The notes under the pieces are model-generated. The model searched no databases and had not been told where the DNA came from. It worked only from the letters and a program-made list of their open reading frames with translations. A stretch of 64,000 nt of DNA from Orbilia blumenaviensis. Lineage: Eukaryota > Ascomycota > Orbiliomycetes > Orbiliales > Orbiliaceae. Shown here one piece after another: positions 1 to 13,600 of the stretch (position 1 is its first letter; every line of letters starts with the position of its first letter). Made by a program: the position numbers and the translations under genes. Where the stretch lies: contig JAVHNS010000001.1 of NCBI GenBank assembly GCA_036872755.1, positions 1,426,001 to 1,490,000 of the forward strand, in the 5' to 3' direction.

Positions 1-1632
1 GTGAGTGGATTGAGCTGGATTGTGGTGCCGCCCGATATGGCGGTTGTTTGCTGGCAGGTGCGTCTTCAGGATATGATGGTGGGTAGCCTGCAGACGAGGC
101 GGAATTGTGCCTTTCGTAGCTCTTGTATGGTCCAGACCCCGCAATTGGCGATCTTGTGTTCTGAGCCGATGGTGGTAGGCTAGGCGATTCGTAAAGCGGA
201 GAAGGCTGTTGAGAGGGGTGAACAGGAGAAGGACCAGAGTACGATGAGTGGCGGCTCTGATATTCATGTTGTGGGTGTTGCGAGTGCGGGGGGTAATGTC
301 CATAATTTGAACTTGAGTGAGAGCCATGATGAGGAGGGAAATATCCTCCTGGAGTCGTTGGTGAACGTTGTTGGTAAGATGGGTAGTTTGGATACCCAGT
401 GTGATAATTTGTCTGACTTTGTGGTGGGTGATTTGGTGGATATTCACCGTATGGCGAACGTTCACTGTATGGTTCACGGCCATGGGACCCGTATGGAGGA
501 TTTGGTTCCATTTTCATGCGCTTGTGAGCATCATGATATGGACCGTACCCATAGTCGACTGAAGAATGAGGTGTTGGGTAACCGTGTGCAATATAATGAT
601 TGTCTGGGGACGACGGTCTTCTCATCGGCCCACTCGCATACGCCTCTGGTGGAGGAGGACGATAGGCACGTTTTCTTCTGGTGATTTGTTAGTTCGATAT
701 ATTCCTAAAATTAGAGGTTGAGATAATTTACTAACACTAGAGTTCGGGGTTCCTTTCTGATCCTCAGACGAACGCCTTGGTCGCCGAAGGACCTGGATAG
801 AAATGTTGACTCCGACATTCCGGGGAAGTTTTTCATCGGATAAACTAGATGATTTGTTAGACGCAACCGCAAATCGATATAAGATTAAATACACATACCA
901 GTAAAAGGAGCCGATGTAATTGATTTGATATAATGGACTTCACTTCTACGGAAATATTAGCATCGCTTGGAGACATTGAAGCAATCGGCGAAGTTCTTAC
1001 GATGATATTTCAAACAGACTGAACCTGAGTCTGAATTGACCTTCAACCTTTACGGAAAGGTCGCCGAAAACAAAGAAACCACCATCTGGAAAGAAAGAAA
1101 AAATGATAACTTAGCGAAACCAATTTATATATATATATATAAAAGTTTCCACGGATCAAAATATTAATTCCACTTACCAGTGTTGTCGATATCCTTAAGC
1201 CTGTGCAACGAAGATACAAGAGTACCGGCCAGGGCCTGGTTGTACGATGAACTTGCGCCGGTATTATCTTTTGGAGTCTCCGTGGCTGGGTAAAGGTTCG
1301 TACACATGAAGTAGTACGGACTCTGCAGATAGTTCTGTTGAGGATCACTATCGTCTCTGATCCTCAACTGAATGATTGGTGGCGGGTCGACAGGTTTTCG
1401 GTCTTTTAGGAATAAAACGTCAGCATGATAATTCGGTTACTTGAGATGTGTATACACAATGAAATACCTTTCTCCTTTGTGCCCGCAACCCGAGCTCTCT
1501 CGGGACCCTGTCGGATACAGAGCTCATAATCATCACTGCATAGTAAGGGAGCACAGTCAGTACAATGCACAACTAGGGAAAGAGAGAAAAGAGGGGCTGA
1601 AAATTGCGGGTTTACCTTCTTAGCCTCGACAT
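1..1632 (-). CDS. vosA: Velvet-domain regulator, VosA type (3' end cut by window edge)
   Basis: Nuclear velvet-family DNA-binding regulator; VosA proteins control spore viability, trehalose and development, usually with VelB. I read seven exons on the minus strand: 1632-1616, 1535-1468, 1402-1178, 1085-1001, 945-899, 844-736 and 677 to beyond 1. Phases agree at every junction. The velvet domain covers about residues 10-185, with [64 protein letters not shown]. It is uninterrupted, which favours VosA over VelB (VelB has an insert). The tail from about residue 185 is rich in Pro, Tyr, His, Ser and Gln, with basic KRMK and RKR clusters that may be nuclear signals. Exon 1 is only 17 nt; its ATG is the least certain part. 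About 409 codons lie in the window; the C-terminus is missing. Confidence 0.9.
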
Positions 1633-3390
1633 TCTCGAGGATGCATCCGCAAAGGAATGATTTTGCATTTCCACCAGTGCACCTTAGGTATCACGGCCAG
1701 AGATATCCTGGGGTTTCCTTTCGTCGAGAGTGGGAAAGAAGAAGAAAAAGCAATGAACGTAGCGAACCAAAAACTTTCAAATCGGAGCGGACCCAAGATG
1801 AAAATAAGACCGATTAGGACTGTCGTCTACAGGTATACTGCGTTGGATATAGCGGGTTTCGTTGTCCGGGAATATGGCCAGCGAGATCTCGAGCGTAGAT
1901 TACATATAATGGGATCGGTCAAATCTGTTTCGTTTCCGGGACAGTTGACAACTGTGTCTGTCGAAGGAATAGTTTTTCCAGCCGGGTTCCACTATTTTCC
2001 AATCAGAGGAGTGCTGTGGAGTCGTCTGGCGTTCGAGAACCAAAGAGGATACTGTGCGTTGGAACTTGACACCGAACAACCAAAGTCAAGTTATTCCGAG
2101 GCGAGCTTTGACGCTGAAATTCGTATTTCTGGAAACAAGGAAGCTTGGACCCGGTAGGATCCTCTTGGTCGGAATTTGATATACGATTAGAGATACGCAG
2201 TTGGTATAGCCGCGGACTGATATGACCCGAGGTCTATAGGGTCCGACTGTGGAGCGCAGGGAATGGAACCAGGTCGTCTTGAAACAAAGACAAGGACTGT
2301 TACCAGTCTTTCACCTTCCGCCGATAACGTGGACACCGCTGCAAGATTTTAAAAAGATGCTTCGAGGAAAATTCCTTTTCGGATCCGAGGAAGGTTTACC
2401 AGGAAATCAAGAGATCGTTAAAAGTTAACGCCACCACGTAGCAAATACCAAGTGGTTTTCTTTATTTTATTTCCTTTTGTTTTGGCTGGGGAGGTTTTTA
2501 GCGGGTGGGTTGGCGGCAGCTCAAACTCTGGTCACTAAATTGCGGGCCAGAGGCAGCTAAATAGGAACTGACTCGGGTTTCGGGTTCGTATGCAATGCCC
2601 TCGAAACGGAACCGAGTCGTGAAGCCGGTGGCGCAATTTCCACAGGCGAACGGTGGTTTAGAAGGCTTAGGATTTTTCTCTCGAAATTTCCTCTGTTTGT
2701 TAAGGCAAAAAAAAAGGGCCAGATCAAGAGACCAAAATCGAAATGCGAATGGGACGGTAATACATATAATCCCGGCTGGACGGCCTTGGTGCTGTTAAGT
2801 GACCCAAACCAAAGGGAGCTCAAAACGCAGATTCGCGCGGTGGAACCAGAGGGGAAGTTACGCCGCGTGCTCGAGTGGCGTGCTGAAGCGGCTGCAAGTT
2901 AGAGAAAATGTGACGGCGGTGTTTTAGGACCTTTCGTGTAATGCTGATGATATTTGTGTGAACTGGTAGAGCTATTCAATTGGTAGATTAGCTTCACATT
3001 CTGCGGTATGAATGCCGATTGCTCGCTGTTGTTTCTAAGGCCCAGCTGGCTAGGTTCCGAAAAATCCTGACGAGCCTGCATTGGTTCCCGGGTCCCATAT
3101 GAAGGAATTCCAATCATCGACGAGCCGGCCAGCAACCGGTGCGACCAAAGCACATGCGATACAAAGTTTAAACCGAGCACCGTACCGGCACCAGGAGAAC
3201 CAAAGATAATGAACAATATGATACACAAGCTTTGCAAGGCCAAACTTGGTTATAACTAATTTATTTCCTACTAAAGGAAAACGGAATATGACTTGCCAAA
3301 AAGCAAGGCGCTGCTGCGTACGTACGTACTGCACATCATAAAATTTAATTTATGATCAAATAGGTACGATTACTGTATCACAAGCGGCCG
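1633..3390. other. Region upstream of vosA, no gene recognised
   Basis: This should hold the promoter and any leader of vosA. A 166-codon open frame lies at 1657-2157 on the plus strand, running away from vosA, but it has no family motif and overlaps the vosA upstream region. I see no other coding signal. Confidence 0.5.
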
Positions 3391-4530
3391 GAGTTTGCCT
3401 GACCTGCCCGCCTGCGCAGCTTGCATCGCCTGGATTTCCGTTGCGCTGTGGATGCGCTGGAGATTCCCGACGAAAGCGAGACCATTCGTTCGGCCAGTAT
3501 CAAAGCAAAGGGGGGGCGACCAGAATTGGGGGAAAGGAAAGAAAGAAAGAAAGAGAGAGGGGAAAAAAAAAGAAGAACAAGAAGAACAAGACAGGGAGAG
3601 ATGTGATATTTTGCAGATATGAAACTTGAAAATGCAGATGCAAAATGAGAGATAGTATATAGGTAGCTAATGTGTATATGTATTTATGTAGGTATGAATG
3701 TATGTATGCATGTTGGGAACCAAAAGCGGATATGATGATGCTTCTGTTGCTGCTGCTGATGACCATGAGAATGAAATTCGAGGGATATCTTACTTACTTT
3801 GTATTTGAAAAAGTGTCGACAAAGTTTTGATCAAAGGTCGGCTGATTAGGTTTTGTTCTTTGTAGAGGTCGAGGTAGTGTTTTCTTTCTTTCTATGTTAT
3901 ATCACAGATATATACCAGAAGGCTTCGATATGAATGTGGCGAGGAGTTCTCTATTAACACACGCACACACACACACGCAAGGCAGGGCCAAGTTTAAAAA
4001 GAGGACCCGGACGGGTAGGTACTTGGAGTTATATATGGAGTGTGGGTAGTAGTAGTGGTAATGGTAATGGTGGGATGTGGAAGGGTGTGTCGCTTGGTTT
4101 GGGATTTGCTTCTGAAAGGGCTCCGCAGAAAGACCGGGCCCGCTTGCCAGTAGCCTGTGATTGATTGATTGAATTATATACTATATACCTGAGTATATAT
4201 ACCACTCAAATCGTAAGTATATATAAGGTAGGTATATTATCAAGTGGAACAAAGAAGGAAAAATAAAATACGAGTAGTAAGGAAAAATAAAATAAAATAA
4301 AATAAAATAAAAAGGGAAAAAAGAGGAGAGGAACGGGGAAGCGACGAGACTCGGGGGCGGGATGCTACGAAATATATGCACGATCTCCTAAAAGAGGACC
4401 GTCTCTTGCTCTGAGCTGAGGGGAGGGGAACGTAAGGACAGTTATAGCTGAGACTGGTTTGCTGCGTCCTGGGGAAAAGGCTAAAATATCGAAATAAAAG
4501 TTGAGATCAGGTCCGCCGTAAAGCGAGACC
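3391..4530. other. Low-complexity stretch, no gene recognised
   Basis: It contains a purine tract of GAAAG and AAGAA units at about 3530-3600, a short CA-rich run near 3960-3977, an AAAAT/AAATA tract at about 4255-4315 and TA-rich DNA near 4170-4240. No open frame resembles a protein family. Confidence 0.5.
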
Positions 4531-4821
4531 ATGCACCTTCAGGATGAATTGGAGGAGCCTGGGTTCCGGTTTGAAATGCTGGGGAACCGAGTGTTAATAT
4601 GTGTTAGGAAGATTGCTAGCAATAATAAGCTCCGACAGGAAGAGCAGGAACGACCAGAGGGCAATCGGTTCATTGGCATCAGTAGACTCGAATTTCGAAA
4701 GTCATTAAGGAAGCAGCAGCCGGAAAGGTGGGCCAGACGGGACTGCTGCGGCGTGCAAACGAAGTTAACCCTCGAGGCCCTCGCGGAAAACCGTACAACG
4801 GTCCTGGCCTCTTTGAAATAT
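4531..4821 (+). CDS. Possible exon of an unidentified gene
   Basis: An ATG-led frame runs 97 codons of charged, non-repetitive sequence and meets GTGAGT at 4822, a good fungal donor. The open frame continues to 5112 through a GT- and GGATGG-rich stretch that looks intronic. I could not find a convincing downstream exon and recognise no domain. It could be a small lineage-specific gene, a non-coding transcript or chance. Confidence 0.15.
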
Positions 4822-5112
4822 GTGAGTACTTTTTGTTTTTTGCTTCGCGATAGTTCGCTGCATTATAGCATAGCGTATGATTTTTTCCTCGATCCCTGGG
4901 ATTTTGCTTTTGTGCACGATCAGTCAGTCAAGAAAAGACACCAAACCCTCTCTGTCGTTGGGAATGGGTGTGCGTCCATACATGTGTGTGTGTGTGTGGA
5001 TGGGATATGGGTTGGATGGGATGGGGATGGGGATGGGGTGCCCTCGACTTGTTCTTGTTCCTTCGCTATCTGTGGTACCGACCCGAACCGGCTTCCCATG
5101 GAAGGCAGGTAA

Positions 5113-8100
5113 GGAGGATCGCGCTTGACCTTGGTCCACGCAGAACGCAGTGCCACCACGCTGCTTAGACGGGTCCCCATCATTGGCACTGTACCGTCGC
5201 TGAAAACACCGTCAGCAGGTTCGAACTGGTATGTGCTAGAATCATCAAAATTATACGGCACTGGCTAGGCAGCTTCGAAACTCGAATTCTACTGATTACG
5301 GCATTTGTCCACCGGTGGATCGTTGGGAGAACTAGCGAATCAGCGCCCTCCCGACCAAGGATTCTCTGACCAGAGACCTCTATCGGCTTAGGACTATCTG
5401 GAAGGTCAGTTCTCAGAGTCCGGATGATAATACATAATTGAACGAGATCGATGCCTCCAGGCTGATCTACTTTTTTACAATGAACCCTGTCAGACTGGAG
5501 AGAAGGGAACTAGCATACAGCTTGGCTCTTGGGAAAGGAGCCGTTCCTTTTTCCCGCAACTGGGCCTTCCCTCAGAGCACGGGTGCACTGTCGAGGGGTA
5601 AGCCGATTAAAGAAACGAACGGATGGCAGAAGCAAGATGTTCGAGATGCAATCTGAGAAGGGAGGAAAAAGGAAGCAGCTCCTGGATGACCAATGTTCGG
5701 GGCCATCCTTGCTCGCATCGCCATTGTCGCCCAGGGAGGAAGGAACTTCATGCAGGCTCCACAAGAAGGGCACGCCCCACAAGCATCACCCTAGGACTCC
5801 TGGTTGTACGCTTACCAGGCTGCAAGCTGGTCATGTCTCTGCTGTCGACAGGAGTGAGGGGGATTGGCAGCTACTTGACGTTCAGGAGCATTTTTCTTTT
5901 TCATGGTATTAAAGCGGAGAATACCAGGGACTAAACTCGTACACTTAGCTAACTAGCGGGTAGGATTGCGACGTCCTTAACTCTCTGCTAAATTGGAAAG
6001 AGAGGGTGTCATGCCTTAGGGTCCGATCCGGTCGTCATCATCATCATCATCATCATCACCACCACCACCACCACCACCACCACCATGGACCACCGAGCTT
6101 AGCTCTCCCTTCATCTCAATTATGTTATAACATTCATGCTCGTCATGCTGGCCGGCGTGCCTACGTAGTACGACAATAATGGTTATGGGAGGCTGTCAAC
6201 GGCTGTCCAGCCGCAACTTCGTTCCCAATTAACCCCCACCGCCGCCAACTCTTAGACATATTTGTATTTAAGGAAACGAACATACATTTTTCATCGGAGC
6301 ATTATGCACGCTATCCAGCTGATAGGAAAATCGCCTACTCGGCTTCGGTAGCATTATTTTCTTTTATTGCATCTTTCATTTCCCACCACGCCCTGGAGTT
6401 AAGTAGTCTGTTTTCCTGTTTTCTGTTTCATTGATTCCTACGGATCATCTACCTTGGACGCCGGCGGCACTCTGGCGCCTCTATTTCATTATTGCCCATA
6501 TGCAGGGAACAAGGATGTGGAAGTTCTTTGCGCAATTGTCTTGTCGGCCTCAACTAATTACCCCAACTGGTCGCTGGGTAGATACCCATCTTTTGGGCTG
6601 TCAAGTTTCGTGCGAAACAAACGAAGTCTTATTTTAGCAGCCGGGGGGGATCTCGACGTTCGAGCACAAGACCTTTTTTGCCAGCTCCCGCATTTTGATA
6701 ATGTTCATCCAACGGTACCTTGAGCGGAAGCGGCAAGAATTAAAACACTTGAAAGACAAACAGGCTGCAGTTCGCCCCGCTCATGCTCAACCGATGAGGT
6801 AAGTAACGACCATCTTAGACCAGATATCGCCAGGTTCCGTTGGCGTTCATACAGATCACCATTACCTGGTCGCTGCATGGGCTAGCTACATTTGACCTTT
6901 TCGGATTGATTAAAGTTTGGAGACACTAAGCGATTTGTCAACTTTGCGAAGAGCCATGAATATCAAAACGAAACATCAAGGTCCAGTCAATCGGGACACG
7001 ACTCATAGTGAAACCTAGATAGCATCCCATTGGGACCTGGCATTTCGGGTTCGAAAATAGGGCTACTTTATACATAGTGGGTAATTAATATATCCAAATT
7101 CAACTCTCTAACTAGTTAACTTTTAAAAAAAATTCATTTAATATGGGACATATGACATGACAACGCTGGCCTGAAGGACCTGTCTGGATCGATCTATGAT
7201 ACACCTTAAAAGCACGGAAATACGAGTTGCCCGATGAAGTTACTATTAATACAAAACATGAGGCATCTGTACAAACCTCTAAGATTACCATCGGATCCAA
7301 AGACCTCAGAGGTTTAAACCGGACTTGGCTAGGACCTGGGAAAAAATCCTATCTCCCCGAGATTCTCTCTTTCCTTTCCTAATCGAACGGACTCCAGGTT
7401 TTCGAGGTCCTTACATGTCCACAGTAGGTATGATTGGCTCGGCTTCTGACTTAATACTCTTAATGCTCTGGATATCCTGTCAGTACGACCAGCCTCTTGG
7501 CTTCGATGGGAATGTTTAAAAAAGAATCCGGGCAATCCAGCTTCGGATGGCGAAACGTGGCGTAAAAATGCGAAACAAATCTTCACCTCTGCAACTTGCA
7601 ACATGCATAGGAGTGGAGACCTGAGCCCAAAAGATGTATGTCTCCACCGCTATATTTGTCCATTCCCTGGGCTTCAAAACAAATAAAACGGCTCGCATGT
7701 GGAGGCTAAACGAGACATCAGGTTGCACAAGCTCGGAATGTCTGGACCTTATATATTAGCAGTAACAGTATTATTGGTTTTCCACCACGGGCGCGGACAG
7801 CTGTACCTGAATCAGAGTATGTAATGGCATGGGCGGGCCTTCGTTGGGCCTGGACCGAAGAGATCTAAAACCCAACGCTACCAGACGTCTAGTTTGCGTT
7901 GCTACATCTCCGGTTTTCTTCGAAGTGTTTTCTAACTTGAGAATACCTTGCGTTCTCCACTGCAGGACTCCGCAGGTTGCAAACTATGCCGATACCATCT
8001 ATCGGCGCACTTGTGGACGCTCTATCACAAGCCCTGCCGTTGCATTAACATGTGTATCTCACAAATTCCGAAAAACGGCACGACACCGCCAAGCGGCTTC

Positions 8101-10600
8101 CGTGGATCCAGGGATCATAGGTCTTCCTATTCCCGACCTTTTTTGCCCAGGGTCCGGGGCATGTGAATACATCTAGCAGGCAGCAGTCAAAACTTTCGGA
8201 TCATCTCTAACTCCAAGCTTCTGAATAAACTACTTTCTTTGAATCGGTCTCCTGCATGCGAAACCGCCTGTCAGACCACTTCGCTTTCGTTTCTACTTTA
8301 GTTATATTCGCCTGTTCGAAATAGCCGAGTCTATCTTGGTCAAGAAAGTGGTTAGGGGAGTCGTGAAGTCTCACGGATAACTCCTCCAAACACCCTGTTC
8401 GCATGATAATCTATAGAGGTATGATACATTTAGTAGCACCAAGCCCGTTTTGCTAAATTGACAAAAAACACACACTGCACTGGATGTACCAATAATACAC
8501 ACTATAATTTTCCAGGATCATACTTCTCCGGACAAGGGGTGTTCTCAACTGGTTAATGCAATGGCGTTATAGGACCTCTCTGCCGCCAGCTGATCACGCC
8601 GCGATGTCTACACAATCCCAATCGGCCTCGTAAAACCAAGAAGAAGTAAATATGTATGTAAGAAATCGGAGTCGGATACCCGTAGTCCTTCTACCTTTTG
8701 GGTATGCTGTTGGAATCTGACTAACGTTGTTCTGTTTTTCTTTTTCCTTTCTTTTATCGCTTTTCGAGGTCCTTCCCAGTGAGGACGTCCTGGCGATGTC
8801 TTAAACAAGACGTACACACGTGGTGCCTGGTAAGAACCTGCTTCTGCAGCTGGAAGCGACAATAGAAGCTACCAACTCCCCTCGCCTTTTTGGAAGATAT
8901 TTGGCTTTGGGTCGCTATCAGTGGAACATAGTTGAAGGCGGCAGGTATTTACATGCACCCCACGGACAGCTGTCGCAACCATACCTTGTCAGATGCGCCG
9001 GAGATTCTAGTTCTTCCAGATGACCCGGTTCAATAGCGGAGGGCGCTGATGGTACATCACATACATAATATCATTTGCCCATCGGGAATATGTTACTACC
9101 CCAGCTCGCATGTATTGATCCGGGAAAGTCAGCTCGCTGAACTCGAGGGAACTGTCTCCGCTTCTCTAAACGGCTGCTCCCTAATGGAAGCGCTGACTTG
9201 ATATGAATGCTAACTTGGTCTTAGTGTGTACAGTTCTAGGTTGAGGTTGAAGCCCGTTTTGTGACCAGGCTCCCCGCGAGACATTCTGGAAACTCGGGTC
9301 GTTATCGAGAAACAAATTTTCGGTCTAGAAACGGACCTGACTTCTGCCTTAACCGAGTGGTATACGCCGGTGGCAACGGGACGAGCGATTTTGTCGATGG
9401 TAACATCGCTCTCTTCCAAAGCCACTTTCCTGCTTCGAGAGGGGTGCCCTTGTCGTTGATGGGTGCAAGGTTCAAGACCTTCACCTACTGGTCCCATAGA
9501 TTGTCGACGAATACCGACCAGGCTTTCGAAGCAGACGGTTCCTTCGGGAAGGATCCAAAGATTATCCTGACCTTGGTGGTGGCACTTCTTTCCAGAACAG
9601 ATAACTCGCATAGCTCCTTCGGCATGGAAGACGGCACGGTTGACTGACCAAGCCTCTTAACTCTCCGAGAACCTAGACCTTGAAGTTCCATGGGTTGTGG
9701 TCCGGATACAGCCTGTCAAAACCGTTCTTATGCGCAATTTGCAATACTTGCGAGGTCATTATTCCAGTGCCTACTCTTTTGAACCAATGAAGACTCGAAA
9801 AACTCCACACCAATTCGTTCTTTGATGTCTCTCAGCAACCACGGCGATGAAGTGCATGCAGATGGATTGTGCCTGCACGAAGAACCTGCCGCCCCCGCCT
9901 TTGCAATTTCACAAGTCCAAGGAAATCTTTTTTTTTTTTTTTGCCTTGATGAAATAACCACCGGATTGTTACTGAGACAAATCTCGGGATTGGGACATAT
10001 TGCCCCAGAGTCCCAGTGGGACCTCGTATCGATATCGTATCAGCAATTTCATTTTTGAGGAAGAAAAAAATCCCCAACTAAATATAAAGCACTAAACCTC
10101 AATATGAAGATAGTTTAGCCTGACCCTTAGCTTCTTCTATAAAACTCTAGAAAATTGTCATTCTCGGACGAGCCGATAATCGCAGATTATGACGTGCTGT
10201 TCGAACGTTCCATGTCAGAGTTTCCAATTTTAAATCTGGAAACATTTATAAGTGAGTTTAAATCCACTTTTCTCTGTCAATATTGCCCAGGGTTGACAGT
10301 GGAAACCTAGGCCCGATTATTCGAAATTCTGTATATATGAAACATCTATAACCGGGAAGCGGGACTCAAGCCATAGATTTGAGCCACTCTCGCGTTGGTG
10401 GAGCTCCAAAAACCAAAAACAGAAAGAACAATAAAAAAAAAAACGGTCGAGGGAACCTTGGGTTTAGGAAAGGCAAAGCTAACTTTCCGAGCCTTGGGGG
10501 ATACTCTATTTGACACTTGAATATAATTTTTATTCGCTGGTATAAACCACAGGACCTGTTTTAAATTTCGGTTCATTATAAAATTGACGCGAATATTTAT
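5113..10600. other. Gene-poor region, no recognisable gene
   Basis: Only short open frames occur on both strands. Overlapping frames of 68-133 codons at 9210-9690 share no motif with reverse transcriptase, integrase or transposase. The only clear structure is the trinucleotide repeat at 6035-6085. The block looks like old, decayed intergenic or transposon-derived DNA, but I could not identify terminal repeats. Confidence 0.5.
6035..6085 (+). repeat. Microsatellite (CAT)n then (CAC)n
   Basis: A perfect run of CAT units changes into a perfect run of CAC/ACC units. It is in non-coding sequence. Confidence 0.9.
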
Positions 10601-13600
10601 GACGAAACAAGGGTGATGGTCGGCTGCAACCCTAAGATACAGACAGTCACATTAAGATTTCGTCCTGGGATATCGGGGAAGAAGTTCTAGCACTGGCGAT
10701 CAATGGCTCGGACGTCGGCGACACTCGTTCGGTGCCGCCGGTGGTATTTTGCCAATTCCAAAGTACGAGTTTTGACGAAGCTGACGGGTCTGTGCAAATA
10801 TATCTATAGCTAGTGATCCACTGCTCCACATATTCTAGAGACATTATGGAGACACGGTCCCGTATCTCGAGTCATGGTCCGGGCAAATGCGAATATATCC
10901 CTGAGAGAGAAAAATATATCTTCGGGAAGGCTAACCGGTGGGAGTTATCGACAGCACTGGGGACACCATATTGTGAGTTGTTTGCGAGAAGAAAAAAGGG
11001 TTTGTGAGTGTTCACACTCCCTGGGCTTTTCCCTGTTTCGCGATGCCATTCCGATAAATTAAATTAAATTAAATTGGCTCTTCTAGAGCTTCTGGTGGGT
11101 GCCCTAGGCGGCAGCATGGGCGGGGTTATACTTAATATCCATTGACAGCTCATACATAGGGACTCGGACGTTATGCACGCGAACTGGCAATTGGCTCACA
11201 TCCATGAAGTAGAAACTCCCACACTTCTTTGAGGAGCTTCGGCCTGAGGTTCCTAAGTAAAAGTCAGAGTTTGGCAGGATCGGATTATTGCTGGTCTGGT
11301 TCCGCTGGTATTTTATTTTGGTTCGAGAGCGGCTACCGGAGATGTCATCGTAGCCAGGCCATGGAAATGGTTCTGCGCACTGCAGAAGGTTCCTATGGAC
11401 CCTCTGGGCTGCAGTCTCCATAGACTTGGCCGATGCAAACGAACGCGCACCGCCTTTGCGCTCGAACACCACGCGAGGAATAGCCCGAGAGCTTAATCTC
11501 CTCCACTTTTTCGAGAAGCTTTCCAAATAAAGGACTTCTGTAACGTAACGAGGCTGCTGCAGTGCAATGGTCGTTAACCTCATACAGCTTTTGGGTCCAA
11601 GCTCAACGTTAGTGTTATCATACTATCACGGCTCGTCGCTACTAGCGTTTCAGCCATACATATGGATAAAGAGCCTCAGACGTCATGTCAGCAGGTGCAG
11701 TCACGCTCCAATCAAAATATCTTTAGGTTTTCTAACACGCAGAAACCCTGAGGGGTGCTTATAATTCAATACTGTAATGCATTTCTCAATTACACATCTT
11801 TCTTCCACCCCCGGTTAAAAGGAAAGTTTGTGCTTTTCGTATCATTTTATTTTATATTTTACCAGCCGTGGATATATCTGCATTTATACCAAATTAGGGC
11901 TCTGCATAAAGGTGGGGCAAATCGAAGAGTCGTGAAGTTTTGTTCCACAGGTTCGTGATCTGATCTTTTTCCCACTTTCCCTTCCCTCTAAACTCCCACA
12001 CCAGATATATTTCTTTTCTTTGGTTTAAAACCGGTTATATAGGTTTCCTTTTACATGAAAAAATGGGTTTGCAACCCTTCCGTTTCCCCAGCCTGCAGCC
12101 GAAGATTTTTTAAACAAGAACCAGGTTGCAAACTGAGATTTGGTTCCTGTGATCCCCATATCTGGCTAAATTCGATCGTAGAATCTCATTGGCTTCCCGA
12201 GATTCCAGATTCAATTCACGACCCCCCCCCCTTATCAGCTTACTTAACACTAGATGCAAGCGCAACAGACGTGATACCTTATTAAAGACTCGATCATCAT
12301 CCACTTTAGTTTTCATGAAATTCTCCACAGTGGCTATAATGCGCAGGGCCAAACAATAGCATTTCATCTCGTATGTGAATTGCAAAAAGTGTGAGAGAAG
12401 TTGCATCCCTTCCCGAATGCAACAGAATCACAGACATAAAAGGGAAATCAAAAGAAAAGAAAGCCAAAGGAAAAGGGAAGAAAAAGGAATTTTGATTTTG
12501 GTCAAATTACAAAGTCGAAATCGCAGGCCCGTGCGGCTGTAGTCTCCCGGCAGACAGCTGCCATTCGTCAGTTTATAATGGCAGAACCTGGTCAGTGTCC
12601 GGATACCGAGTCTTGGACTTGCGCCAACGCAAACGAACGGGCCAAATGCAACACCTTGCGATGCGGAAACAGATAGAGTGCTGAAGCTGAAAAGGAGGAG
12701 GTTCTAGAAAAACACGTATAAGAAAGAAAGAAAAAGGGCTGTGTCGGATTTCATGAAACCATTACGACTTTTGGCACAGACATCTACGGATCCAAACTTA
12801 AGAGCTTGGGCCACCTACCATGGAACTTAAGGTATGGAGTACCCTGTTAAAGATATTCGACATTGCATGACCCGCGAAATATGTGGGAGGTGGGTTTTCC
12901 ATTTACCCGGCGTTGTAGTAAAACCTATCTGATGTGTAACGCGACAACAGCATTATCTTAAGACGTGAAATATAGCCAGCTCCCAACCTGTGTGCAATCA
13001 AACAAACCGTCACCTGACTGTTTGAAATGATGAACGGGTTAGGCTCACAAGGCAGAAGGTTTATGTTTCTGCTTCGTAACGTAACGTAACACACTCCTGG
13101 CTATATGGGACCCGCAAGTTTTCCGGTCAAGGCAAAATGCAATGGCACAGCTAAGCTTGTGGATTACTTGCCAGAAAAAGCCAAGCTGGGCATTTTCAAA
13201 TAGACCTTCGGCAAGATAGGCTCGGATCATGTTACCATAGTTCAATCAAAGGGGCTAAATATCAATTGCACAATACTAAGCGGGTAAAGTTTGTTCTTAA
13301 AAAGGCGGGGATTCAACCGGATGCTGATGTAAAATCACGTACGAACATTGAAACAAAAAAGTTAGTTCGTGTTTTGAGCGGAGCATTTTCAATATCGTGC
13401 TTGGGGGACAATTGCCGAGCAAAAATTAATACTAGTAATCGAAGGGCAAATCGTCGAGATATATTTTTCTTTAAACCGTTCGATTCAGACAACCGGCTGA
13501 ATGGGCTCTTTTACCGAGATCCTACAATTCGCTAGATATGTTCCGGATTTTCCCAATGCAAGATGCAGCCAGTACGTTCCACGTTTTTCTTTCCCCTTCG

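Noticed and set aside
244..684. 146-codon plus-strand frame
   Set aside because: It is antisense to the last visible exon of vosA, whose minus-strand frame follows a conserved velvet domain in phase.
1657..2157. 166-codon plus-strand frame upstream of vosA
   Set aside because: No motif, lies in the vosA upstream region; probably chance.
9210..9690. Overlapping frames on both strands, considered as retrotransposon remnants
   Set aside because: No reverse transcriptase, protease, integrase or transposase motif in any frame and no terminal repeats found.
11104..11583. 159-codon minus-strand frame
   Set aside because: No recognisable motif and no splice context; length is possible by chance in this block.
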